A stretch of 7,668 nucleotides of DNA from Gammaproteobacteria bacterium (GCA_028281205.1 JANQKJ010000193.1:1-7668); one strand, 5' to 3'; shown: positions 1 to 7,493, counted from the stretch's first letter. The notes: generated by a model not told the origin, from the letters alone. Numbers and translations are program-made.

Positions 1-2
1 CT

Positions 3-185
3 TCTAAGCAGCAAACACAAGATCATATTGCTATTGTGACTTACTGGAAATCATTCGAGCAGCATGAGAAATCACATGCCGATGCAACCTTTAAAGAAAA
101 GTTTGACGCGTTGTCCAATTACGCACTTGAAACATACGAGGTTGGGTATGAGATGCTTTGGCAGGGTGAGCCGGAAAAAGAGTAA
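3..185 (+). CDS. C-terminal part of a small protein, possibly dimeric alpha/beta-barrel (ABM-like)
   Basis: An open frame enters from the left edge and ends at TAA 183-185, giving about 60 residues; the start lies outside the window. The readable part contains VTYWKSFEQHEKSHAD followed by FKEKFDAL and ends in YEVGYEMLWQGEPEKE. A beta strand ending in 'TYW', then a helix beginning with a Ser/Phe/Glu-rich turn, then a further helix and a closing aromatic strand is the pattern seen in small dimeric alpha+beta barrel proteins (antibiotic biosynthesis monooxygenase/EthD-like). No catalytic residue can be assigned, so the family is a tentative inference. There is no signal peptide information because the N-terminus is missing. 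The gene is convergent with the next gene and shares the hairpin region 208-259 with it. It has no visible link to the efflux operon. Confidence 0.6.
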   Translation, partial: SKQQTQDHIAIVTYWKSFEQHEKSHADATFKEKFDALSNYALETYEVGYEMLWQGEPEKE

Positions 186-207
186 TAGGAAATATATTAT
201 TCTTTAT

Positions 208-259
208 AGTTAAAATAAAATTTTAACTGGTGGGGCAAGCCGAAAACAAGTCTTGCCCC
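208..259. terminator. Tandem hairpins between convergent genes, likely bidirectional terminator
   Basis: Two perfect inverted repeats lie in the 88-bp gap between a plus-strand stop (185) and a minus-strand stop (274). The first is AGTTAAAAT (208-216) with ATTTTAACT (220-228), a 9-bp AT-rich stem with a 3-base loop. The second is GGGGCAAG (232-239) with CTTGCCCC (252-259), an 8-bp GC-rich stem with a 12-base loop. For minus-strand transcripts the GC-rich stem is followed a few bases later by an A/T-rich tract made of the first repeat. For plus-strand transcripts no long T run follows directly, so intrinsic termination is better supported for the minus strand. Confidence 0.5.
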
Positions 260-273
260 GTGTTATGAATTGC

Positions 274-741
274 TTAATCAATTTTTACATCAGCTGCGAT
301 TAGAGGCATTTGCTCAGCTATCTTGCTACGAATTAATGCATCGATTTTTGAGTCTATCTGATAAAAACGAAACATATCTTCTTTAGATAATGTGTAGCCA
401 AAAAACTCAGCCTGATTTTGTTTGGTCTGCGACTTTCTCCCTTCAATACGAAAAAATTCCGCTTGCATGTTTATCATGCTCTGCACTTCAATAGAGCCGC
501 TTTCTATTTTAGCGTTAAACTTTTTAATTAAATTAAATGCATCGTTATCATGTTGCGCCTGTTTCTTTTCGTATTTGTCATACACTTCCCAAAAAGCACT
601 GTTATCTTTCAGGTCAAGCGCACGCGAAATTTGTTCTCGTTTTTGCTTAATAAGCGATGTATATAGTTCATCAAGTGACTCAGCGTGACATACTGTAGTT
701 AACGCGCTAATCAAGATAAGGGCGACAAGTTTGCGGATCAT
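274..741 (-). CDS. Small exported helical protein of unknown function
   Basis: The gene encodes 155 residues, read from ATG at 741. The frame also has an ATG at 777, but 741 is preferred for two reasons. AAGGAG (748-753) sits 6 bases upstream of it, and the protein then begins MIRKLVALILISALTTVCHA, a normal Sec signal peptide with a likely signal-peptidase I cut after CHA. The Cys in the signal region is preceded by T-T-V, which is not a lipobox. The mature part, about 135 residues, is rich in Lys, Glu, Gln and Asp with regularly spaced hydrophobics (for example SLDELYTSLIKQKREQISRA), which predicts a mostly helical, soluble periplasmic protein. Two similar short stretches, AEFFRIEG and AEFFGYT, lie about 20 residues apart. 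I recognise no family. It is transcribed divergently from the efflux operon across a 91-bp region with a palindrome, so shared regulation is possible but unproven. Confidence 0.75.
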   Translation of the reverse strand: MIRKLVALILISALTTVCHAESLDELYTSLIKQKREQISRALDLKDNSAFWEVYDKYEKKQAQHDNDAFNLIKKFNAKIESGSIEVQSMINMQAEFFRIEGRKSQTKQNQAEFFGYTLSKEDMFRFYQIDSKIDALIRSKIAEQMPLIAADVKID

Positions 742-747
742 TCCATG

Positions 748-753
748 CTCCTT
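748..753 (-). promoter_or_regulatory. Ribosome binding site that sets the start of the minus-strand exported protein
   Basis: On the minus strand this reads AAGGAG with a 6-base spacer to ATG at 741. It is the only strong Shine-Dalgarno sequence near this gene, and it lies inside the longer frame that starts at 777, so it supports the shorter start. Confidence 0.7.
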
Positions 754-779
754 ATTATTATGTAAGTTTTTCAGCAAAA

Positions 780-791
780 GATGTTAACATC
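780..791. promoter_or_regulatory. 12-bp perfect palindrome in divergent promoter region, candidate operator
   Basis: GATGTTAACATC is self-complementary over all 12 bases. It lies near the middle of the 91-bp gap between the minus-strand exported protein (start 741) and the efflux operon (start 833). The palindrome places TTAACA, one base from the -35 consensus TTGACA, on both strands. For the plus strand, TACTAT (809-814) and the overlapping TATTAA (812-817) are possible -10 elements but at long spacing, so the promoter itself is weakly supported. A dimeric repressor or activator controlling both genes would fit the position. No regulator gene is present in the window. Confidence 0.35.
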
Positions 792-832
792 AATTTTAGC
801 GTCTCTAATACTATTAATAAGCTACTGCCTAT

Positions 833-3169
833 ATGCGTCAAAAATTGCTTCTTATATTGATTCTGTTAGTTAGCATCTGTGCATCTGCTGTGCAAGCTAG
901 GTCAGTGACTATCGCAACAGTATTGGATGGTCCATTGGCGCGCGAGTTTATAGATTTCGCCATTATTGAACGGGAAATTAAAGCCATTGTCGGCAACGAA
1001 TTCGAGCTATCATTCCCGGTGCATTTACAAGTAAATGGCGACTGGACAGAGTCCGGCATTAGCCAACAATTACATAACTTGCTAGAAAATGATAGCGTCG
1101 ACATCATTATTACCATGGGTGTTGTTAGTTCGCACCTGGCAGCGCAAATCCCGGATTTACCCAAACCTGTGATAGCGCCCTACATAGTCGATGTAACATT
1201 GCAAAATATTCCTTACCAGGATAACGCCAGTGGCAAAGATAATTTTGTTTACACGCGTTATGTCAGTTCAGTGGCCGATGACCTGGAACGCTTTCATGGC
1301 CTGGTTAACTTTAATCATTTAGTCATTCTAGTGGATGAATTACCTGTGACTGTAATTCCAAGTCTAACTGGTACGGTAAGAAGTGCAGCAGTTGATTATG
1401 GTTTTGATATCACAATGGTGACGGGTAAGAATAATATTCAGGAGATTGCTAATAAAATTCCTGCGGATGCGGATGCAGTGTTAGTTGCACCATTGTTGCG
1501 CGTTAATAATGATGACATAAGAACACTCGCTGATATTCTGATTGAAAATAAGCTACCCAGTTTTTCATTTTTGGGCCAGCAAGAATTAGATTTAGGCTTA
1601 ATGGCAACTATCTCTGGACGTGACAGTGACCAGGAAGTGTTTGCACGTCGTATTGCAACCAATGTGTATCGAATATTACTCGGTACACCGGCATCAAAAT
1701 TGAAAGTCGATTTTTATGAGAGTGATCGTTTATCAGTTAACATGCAAACTGCGCGCGCCATTGGAGTATCACCTCGTTGGGTAGATTTAGAAGATGCTGA
1801 GCTTTTATATGATGATGTCCTAAGTAATGCTCGTGTGCTCACTTTATCCGAAGCCATGGCAAGAGCACTAGAAGCTAACAGCGATTTCCAGGCTAGCCAG
1901 GTTGATATTGACATTGCCGACAATGATACTGGTATTGCACGTTCTTCGCTGTTGCCACAGCTTAATGCTAACACTAGTTATCAAACTATAGATAAAGACC
2001 GGGCAAACCCACAAGGCTTGTTTGAAAACTCTACCGATGCGGGATTGACTGCGTCGCAGACTATTTATTCTGATGATCAGTGGGCAAGCTATTCTATTGC
2101 AAAGTTTTTTGCGAATAGCACTAGCCTAGAAATAAAAATAAGTATGCTCGATACATTACAATCGGCTGCGATATCCTATCTAAATGTATTAAGAACTATT
2201 GCACTTGAGCAAGTGCAAAAATCAAATGTTGAATTAACCCGCGATAATTTGGAGCTGGCCAAGACACGAGTGCAAATCGGCCAATCTTCGCGCGCTGATG
2301 AGTTACGCTGGAAAAGCCAGATTGCACGTGACCGCCAAAGTTTATTGAGTGCGGAAGCGGACCGCCTGGTGGCGGAGGCTGAATTGTATCGGGTGTTAAA
2401 TTTAACTCCTGCCGAGCCCATCGCTACTTCGGATGAATCCATACAATTAGTTCTAAATGAACTCAATCGTCCTGAAAATCGTGACTTATACGATAATCCA
2501 ATCGCTTGGGAAAAGTTTATTGAGTTCCAGACAAATATTGCTAAAGATAATGCCCCTGAAGTGCAGCGCTTTGATTATTTACTGAAAGCACAAGACCGGC
2601 AAATTACTGCTGACCAGCGAGCATATTATGTGCCGGATGTGGCATTAACAAGTTCACTCACTGAAAACCTTGACCGCAGTGGTGCGGGTTCCAACTTAAA
2701 TGGTACTGGGATCCATGATGACCAGTGGAGTATCGGTGTGCAAGCCACACTGCCATTGTTCACAAGTGGGCAGCTTAAATCCCAGTTGTCTAAGTCGCGT
2801 AACCAATATCGCCAACTAATCTTGCAACAACGCGCGGAAACTGAACGTGTTGAAACGCGCATGCGTTCTGCTTTGTTTAATGCGGCGGCGTCACATTCAT
2901 CGATTCGTTTAGCCATGAATGCAGCCAGTGCGGCGAATGAAAACCTGGAGTTAGTCACGGATTCTTATTCCGAGGGTGCAGTCTCGGTAACAGATTTAAT
3001 TGATGCGCAAGATGCTGCACTGGCTGCCAAGCTACAAGCGGCTGCCGCACGCTATCAATTTTTAATCGACTTGGTAAATGTGTTAAGGGCGGAAAGCGAT
3101 TTTAACTTATTGCTACAACAAGATGGTGTGAAAATATGGCAACAACGTGTAAGGACAACCATGCAATGA
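833..3169 (+). CDS. TolC-type outer-membrane efflux protein with N-terminal ABC_sub_bind-like periplasmic binding domain
   Basis: The gene encodes 778 residues, far longer than ordinary TolC-family channels (about 420-500). The start is forced: an in-frame TAA at 818-820 lies just upstream of ATG 833, although no clear Shine-Dalgarno sequence is seen. Residues 1-22 form a Sec signal peptide ending in AVQA, with no lipobox. Residues 23-316 resemble the ABC_sub_bind/COG2984 (TrpX-like) periplasmic binding fold: strand VDIIITMG at 89-96 with a following 'SSHLAAQ' helix, and a C-terminal end RLSVNMQTARAIGVSPRW (299-316) that matches the family's closing 'N-x-x-TA-x-x-x-G' pattern. After a short acidic linker (317-335), the outer-membrane efflux domain starts at LTLSEAMARAL (336 on). 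It has two structural repeats: R-x-x-x-G at about 479-483 followed by a long helix, and EGAVSVTDLIDAQ (714-726), the classic second-repeat motif. The gene is first in the operon and overlaps the adaptor gene by 4 bases. The channel role is secure; a ligand-sensing or scavenging role for the N-domain is inference. Confidence 0.9.
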   Translation: MRQKLLLILILLVSICASAVQARSVTIATVLDGPLAREFIDFAIIEREIKAIVGNEFELSFPVHLQVNGDWTESGISQQLHNLLENDSVDIIITMGVVSSHLAAQIPDLPKPVIAPYIVDVTLQNIPYQDNASGKDNFVYTRYVSSVADDLERFHGLVNFNHLVILVDELPVTVIPSLTGTVRSAAVDYGFDITMVTGKNNIQEIANKIPADADAVLVAPLLRVNNDDIRTLADILIENKLPSFSFLGQQELDLGLMATISGRDSDQEVFARRIATNVYRILLGTPASKLKVDFYESDRLSVNMQTARAIGVSPRWVDLEDAELLYDDVLSNARVLTLSEAMARALEANSDFQASQVDIDIADNDTGIARSSLLPQLNANTSYQTIDKDRANPQGLFENSTDAGLTASQTIYSDDQWASYSIAKFFANSTSLEIKISMLDTLQSAAISYLNVLRTIALEQVQKSNVELTRDNLELAKTRVQIGQSSRADELRWKSQIARDRQSLLSAEADRLVAEAELYRVLNLTPAEPIATSDESIQLVLNELNRPENRDLYDNPIAWEKFIEFQTNIAKDNAPEVQRFDYLLKAQDRQITADQRAYYVPDVALTSSLTENLDRSGAGSNLNGTGIHDDQWSIGVQATLPLFTSGQLKSQLSKSRNQYRQLILQQRAETERVETRMRSALFNAAASHSSIRLAMNAASAANENLELVTDSYSEGAVSVTDLIDAQDAALAAKLQAAAARYQFLIDLVNVLRAESDFNLLLQQDGVKIWQQRVRTTMQ
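3151..3155 (+). promoter_or_regulatory. Ribosome binding site of the adaptor gene, inside the upstream gene
   Basis: AAGGA lies 10 bases before ATG 3166, within the last codons of the channel gene. Together with the ATGA start/stop overlap at 3166-3169 it supports translational coupling and favours 3166 over the in-frame ATG at 3136, which lacks a comparable site. Confidence 0.55.
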
Positions 3170-4245
3170 AAATAATTGTTACTTTAATGATTGTCACATT
3201 GCTTGTCAGCGCATGTGATAAACAAGAAGAAGTAATTGAGATACCCTTGCGTTCGGTTAAGCATCAAAGTATTTCATACAGCACAGATAAAATAGTTAAA
3301 ACCTTTAGTGGTATCACCAAAGCAGAGCTGGAAGCAAACTTAAGTTTCCGTGTGTCGGGTCGAGTAGAGAGTATTCCTGTCGATGTAGGTGACAACCTAA
3401 CTAAAGGGCAGTTAGTTGCGCGCTTAGACGATAAAGATTATGCAGTATTGCTTGAGCAAGCCAAGGCTGAGCTCGCTTCGGCGAAAGCATCATTAAGAAG
3501 TGCTGAATCTGAATATGACCGTACCATTGGGTTATATGAAAAACGTAATGCATCAAAAAGCCAGTTAGACACTACACGCGCATCTGCAGAGTCAGCTAAA
3601 GCGCAAGTAAAAGCTAACAATCAACAAGTGGAAGCCGCACGTCTGCAGCTAAGCTATGCCAATTTGTATTCACCACAAGATTGCATCGTGGCATCAAAAC
3701 CTGTTAAAGAAAATGAAAACGTGTCTTCCGGCCAGGTAGTTGTGAGTGTGAACTGCGGCAAGAAAGTCGAAGTGGTTGTTGATGTGCCCGAATCTTATAT
3801 TGATAAAGTAACAGAGAACCAGCAAGTAGATGTGACATTAACTGCTGTTGATAGCAGCCGTTACACTGGGCGTGTGACCGAAATTAGTAGTGGTAGCAGT
3901 GACCAAGCTTCAGCGTTTCCTGTCACTATCACGTTGGACGGTGACCATGAAGGCTTGCGTGCAGGTTTAGCTGCAGAAGTGGAGTTCACCCAAACTAATG
4001 GTAATGAAGAATCTTATTTTATATTACCCATAACAGCTGTGGCACATGATGGAAAGGGTGACTTTACGTTTGTGCTTACACCTAGTGAAAATGATGGGCA
4101 AGCAAAAGTAAAGAAGACCTACATAGAAGTTAAAGAAATCGTACAACAAGGTGTGCGTGTGACTAGTGGGTTAAATAATGGTGACAAAATAGTAACTGCA
4201 GGTGTCACAGTCATTCGCGATGGCATGGCCGTAAAAGTTGAATAG
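3166..4245 (+). CDS. RND efflux periplasmic adaptor subunit (membrane fusion lipoprotein)
   Basis: The gene encodes 359 residues from ATG 3166, chosen because the protein then starts MKIIVTLMIVTLLVSAC, a lipoprotein signal with lipobox V-S-A-C and lipidation at Cys17. An upstream in-frame ATG (3136) would add ten polar residues before the signal. Asp18 follows the Cys, the +2 residue that keeps lipoproteins in the inner membrane in enterobacteria, as in AcrA. The lipoyl-like half-motif FRVSGRVESIPVDVGD lies at 61-76. An Ala/Glu/Lys-rich helical hairpin spans about 93-165, and its second lipoyl half follows (about 166-205). The hairpin tip carries R119-x3-L123-x6-S130, an exact copy of the RLS motif by which AcrA/MacA-type adaptors dock to TolC. 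A beta-barrel and membrane-proximal domain complete the protein. It bridges the upstream channel and downstream pump, with ATGA overlap on one side and a 25-base gap on the other. The substrate cannot be read from the sequence. Confidence 0.92.
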   Translation: MKIIVTLMIVTLLVSACDKQEEVIEIPLRSVKHQSISYSTDKIVKTFSGITKAELEANLSFRVSGRVESIPVDVGDNLTKGQLVARLDDKDYAVLLEQAKAELASAKASLRSAESEYDRTIGLYEKRNASKSQLDTTRASAESAKAQVKANNQQVEAARLQLSYANLYSPQDCIVASKPVKENENVSSGQVVVSVNCGKKVEVVVDVPESYIDKVTENQQVDVTLTAVDSSRYTGRVTEISSGSSDQASAFPVTITLDGDHEGLRAGLAAEVEFTQTNGNEESYFILPITAVAHDGKGDFTFVLTPSENDGQAKVKKTYIEVKEIVQQGVRVTSGLNNGDKIVTAGVTVIRDGMAVKVE

Positions 4246-4270
4246 ATAAAGTTGAGTAAAGTAAACGGTT

Positions 4271-7200
4271 ATGAATATTACCCAATTCGCGATTAATAAC
4301 AATCGAGTCACGATTATTCTAGTTGTGATACTGGTTCTATCTGGCATCTCGACATACTTTGCTTTACCTAAAGCACAAGACCCTGGGTTTATTATCCGTG
4401 CTGCGCAAATCACTACTTATTTTCCGGGCGCCAGTCCCGAGCGGGTAGAGAATTTAATCACCGATAAAATAGAAAAAGCTATTCAGGAAATGCCTGAGAT
4501 TGATTTCATTACCAGTCAATCCCGCACCGGCATTTCAGTCATCACGCCTAACTATAAAGAAAGCTATAAAAACATGCGCCCAATCTTTGATGACTTGCGG
4601 CGTAAAGTCGAAGATATTGAAGGGACGTTGCCACAAGGCATTGACGGTCCCCATGTAAATGACGACTTCGGTGATGTGTACGGTATTCTTTACGGCTTAA
4701 TGGGGGAAGGCTTTAGTTATCGCGAATTAAAAGACATTGCTGATGAAATCAAAGACGAATTACTAAAAGTCGATGACGTCGCCAAAGTACAACTGCAAGG
4801 CATTCAGAATGAGGTTGTGTTTGTTGAATACAATAATGCGCGTTTAACTGAATTGGGGTTATCACCGCAACAATTAAATAATGATCTGGCGTCACTCAAC
4901 ATTATTTCTTCCGGCGGTAGCATTCGTGTGGGTCCGGAACGTATTACCCTTGAACCTTCCGGCAACTTTGAAAGTATTGAAGACTTAAAGAAAACCGTTA
5001 TTCAATTGCCTAACAACGGAGGAATTGTTTATCTTGAAGACATCGCAGATGTGTACCGTGATTATGAAGACCCAGCTACACAGCGAGCACGTGTAAACGG
5101 TAAGCCTGCCATTATTATTTCTATTTCCATGACTGAAGGTGGCAATATTGTTGATCTAGGTGCGCGACTGGATAAAGAAATCCCATATATAGAAGCACAG
5201 TACCCACATGGTGTTGCACTACAGAAATTATTTTTCCAGCCTGATTATGTGAACCGTGACGTTGCCAAGTTTATGAGTAACTTGGGGCAGGCCGTCGCTA
5301 TTATTATAGCAGTTTTATTAGTATTTCTGGGGTTTCGCACTGGTTTGCTGGTGGCGACTATGGTACCAGTTGTAGTAGTGCTTACTTTTGTCGCTATGGG
5401 TGTGTTTGAAATTACTATTAACCAGGTTTCATTAGCGGCATTAATTATTGCCTTGGGCTTATTAGTTGACAATGCCATTGTCGTTGCTGAAGGTGTGTTA
5501 GTGCGTCTGGATAAAGGCGAGCATGTAGTAAGTGCCGCAATTGCTGTATGTAAAGAATTAATGTTGCCATTATTGATTTCTTCTTTAACTACAGCGGCGG
5601 CGTTTTTACCGATCTTTCTAGCTGAATCATCCGTGGGTGAATACACGGCTGATATCTTTAAAGTAGTAACCATAGCGCTAATGATTTCCTGGGTATTAGC
5701 CATGACCTTCCTGCCGCTAATGACTACTTTATTTTTAAAAATTAAAAAAAGTAACGTCGAAAATGGGTCTAAAGAAAGTATGTTAGAGCGGCGTTACGAT
5801 TCCTTGTTAAGATTGTCTTTGAATAACCGCATTGTGTTCTTAGGCTTGGTTATGGTGTTGTTTGTTGTTGCCATTAAAGGCTTGGATTTAGTGCCCAAGG
5901 TATTCATGCCGCCAAAAACTGACTCAATTATTAATGCCCAGTTTAATATGCCACGTGGCACCGATATTGATGAAACCAGCGATGTAATAACTGATATTGA
6001 AAACTATTTCCGCAAACATCATTTAGTTACTCCTGAGTCAGGTGATGCTGGCATCCATAGTTGGGTGTCCTTTATTGGTTTGGGTTCACCGCGTTATGTA
6101 CTTACTGTAAATCCTGATCCACGTGACGCGCGCCTGGCTCAAATGATTATTAATACCAATAGTTATCTTGATATTCCCGATATTATTGAGCAAACCCAAA
6201 ATCATTTACGTGCAAAATATCCTGACCTCGAAGTTAAAATGAAAAAACTCGAAAATGGTGCCCCCATTGATTATCCGATTGAAATTCGGGTATTGGGTAA
6301 CAATGTTGAAAAGCTGTATGAAATTACTGGCAACATCAAAAATAAATTGCTGGAAACACCCGGCGTCGCCGATGTAGTTGATGATTGGGGGCTGCAAACC
6401 AAGAAGCTACTTGTCACTGTTGACCAAAGTCGTGCAAGGAGAGCCGGTGTGACCAGTGAAGATGTCGCTGTGTCATTGCAAGCAGGTTTATCCGGTATAG
6501 AACTCACCGAGTTTCGTGAGCAGGATGAACTCATTCCCATTACATTGCGTTCTGTATCCGCAGATAGAAAAGACTTGGCCAAACTTGACGGCATGACTAT
6601 TTATTCTAAAACAACCGGCAGTTCTGTACCGTTAAAACAAGTAGCTGATGTCACCATAGAATGGCAGCCACCGGTTATCTACCGGCGTGATCGTCAACGC
6701 GCGATTAAAATTGGTGTACAACTGGTACCAAACATCACGCCGACTGAAATCAATCAAAATTTCCGTCCATGGTTGGTGGAATATGCTGAGTCGTGGCCAC
6801 GTGGTTATAAATTCCAGGAGGGTGGTGAAGCTGAAGAATCAGAAGATGCGAATGCATCTATTGCTGCAAAACTGCCACTGGCAGGCATGTTAATTTTGCT
6901 ATTGCTAGTGAGCCAATTTAATAGCTTCCGCAAAACCACCATTATTTTAACAACCATACCACTGGGCATGATTGGTGTCACAGTGGGGCTTATAGTCGCT
7001 AATTCAATATTTGGCTTTATGACTATTCTAGGTGTGATTTCACTTGCTGGCATTGTGATTAACAATGCCATTGTACTCATCGACCGCATTCAAATAGAAT
7101 TGGAGGAGGGAGGCAAAGAACTGCACTTCGCTATTATCGATGCTGCTAAACAACGTATGCGACCAATACTTGTTACTACTGTTACCACAGTAGGCGGCAT

Positions 7201-7345
7201 GCTACCTCTATGGATTTCCCGCGACCCCATGTTCGAAACTCTAGCGATTGCCGTTATCTTCGGGCTAGCCTTCGCAACTGTCATTACCTTGCTGTTTGTA
7301 CCTGTTCTTTATTCATTGCTATATAGAGTGAAGTGGAAGTACTAG
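4271..7345 (+). CDS. RND-superfamily inner-membrane efflux permease (AcrB/HAE-like)
   Basis: The gene encodes 1024 residues, normal for the family (about 1010-1050). It starts MNITQFAINNNRVTIILVVI, a typical RND N-terminus, though the ribosome binding site is weak. TM1 lies at about 13-32. The first porter loop begins with the signature PGASPERVEN (52-61). TM2-TM6 lie at about 338-495, TM7 near 520-540, the second porter loop up to about 865, and TM8-TM12 at about 867-1016, ending in a very short basic tail. In TM4 the motif is GLLVDNAIVV: Asp400 matches AcrB Asp407, but Asn401 replaces Asp408. In TM10, VINNAIVLID puts Asn931 where AcrB has Lys940. In TM11, Arg962 and Thr969 match Arg971 and Thr978. 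Proton-driven antiport is therefore expected through Asp400. Two tandem TAG stops end the gene (7343-7348). As last gene of the operon it supplies the engine for the adaptor and channel. Drug-type substrates are likely by family, but specificity is unknown. Confidence 0.93.
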   Translation: MNITQFAINNNRVTIILVVILVLSGISTYFALPKAQDPGFIIRAAQITTYFPGASPERVENLITDKIEKAIQEMPEIDFITSQSRTGISVITPNYKESYKNMRPIFDDLRRKVEDIEGTLPQGIDGPHVNDDFGDVYGILYGLMGEGFSYRELKDIADEIKDELLKVDDVAKVQLQGIQNEVVFVEYNNARLTELGLSPQQLNNDLASLNIISSGGSIRVGPERITLEPSGNFESIEDLKKTVIQLPNNGGIVYLEDIADVYRDYEDPATQRARVNGKPAIIISISMTEGGNIVDLGARLDKEIPYIEAQYPHGVALQKLFFQPDYVNRDVAKFMSNLGQAVAIIIAVLLVFLGFRTGLLVATMVPVVVVLTFVAMGVFEITINQVSLAALIIALGLLVDNAIVVAEGVLVRLDKGEHVVSAAIAVCKELMLPLLISSLTTAAAFLPIFLAESSVGEYTADIFKVVTIALMISWVLAMTFLPLMTTLFLKIKKSNVENGSKESMLERRYDSLLRLSLNNRIVFLGLVMVLFVVAIKGLDLVPKVFMPPKTDSIINAQFNMPRGTDIDETSDVITDIENYFRKHHLVTPESGDAGIHSWVSFIGLGSPRYVLTVNPDPRDARLAQMIINTNSYLDIPDIIEQTQNHLRAKYPDLEVKMKKLENGAPIDYPIEIRVLGNNVEKLYEITGNIKNKLLETPGVADVVDDWGLQTKKLLVTVDQSRARRAGVTSEDVAVSLQAGLSGIELTEFREQDELIPITLRSVSADRKDLAKLDGMTIYSKTTGSSVPLKQVADVTIEWQPPVIYRRDRQRAIKIGVQLVPNITPTEINQNFRPWLVEYAESWPRGYKFQEGGEAEESEDANASIAAKLPLAGMLILLLLVSQFNSFRKTTIILTTIPLGMIGVTVGLIVANSIFGFMTILGVISLAGIVINNAIVLIDRIQIELEEGGKELHFAIIDAAKQRMRPILVTTVTTVGGMLPLWISRDPMFETLAIAVIFGLAFATVITLLFVPVLYSLLYRVKWKY

Positions 7346-7425
7346 TAGTCTTTTGAAAACCATTGACCAGAACCAGTTTCATTTTTATAGTCATTAAATA
7401 GTAGTATTGGTATGCGCGAAAAGTA

Positions 7426-7458
7426 AATTAATAGTGTAGTATAATTAATAGTTATAAT
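7426..7458 (+). promoter_or_regulatory. AT-rich leader with paired TATAAT boxes and a 10-bp direct repeat, candidate promoter
   Basis: AATTAATAGT occurs at 7426-7435 and again at 7443-7452, a 17-base period. Two perfect -10 consensus hexamers TATAAT lie at 7440-7445 and 7453-7458. The downstream reading frame starts at 7494, leaving a leader of about 30-45 bases. No convincing -35 element sits at the usual 16-18 base spacing from either box, so this is a candidate in AT-rich sequence rather than a proven promoter. Confidence 0.4.
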
Positions 7459-7493
7459 GATAAATATGTAAAGCTTAAGATGAAGTTAAAACT

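Noticed and set aside
422..688. 88-residue plus-strand frame opposite the exported helical protein
   Set aside because: Cys/Ser-rich translation with no ribosome site; the minus-strand gene has the signal peptide and a strong ribosome binding site.
2199..2218. Perfect inverted repeat TTGCACTT-GAGC-AAGTGCAA, an 8-bp stem with a 4-base loop
   Set aside because: It lies in the middle of the channel coding sequence with no T run or gene boundary beside it, so it is most likely chance within codons.
3136..3165. Upstream ATG extending the adaptor by ten residues
   Set aside because: It would place polar residues before an otherwise normal lipoprotein signal peptide and lacks a ribosome site; ATG 3166 has both in order.
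5245..5703. 152-residue open frame on the minus strand
   Set aside because: It is fully antisense to the RND transmembrane region, its translation is low-complexity (Thr/Asn/Ala/Ile-rich), and it matches no family I know.
7354..7386. Possible terminator after the RND gene: TGAAAAC (7354-7360) with GTTTCA (7376-7381), then five T
   Set aside because: The stem is short, has a bulge and a 15-base loop; too weak to call, although its position after the operon is suitable.
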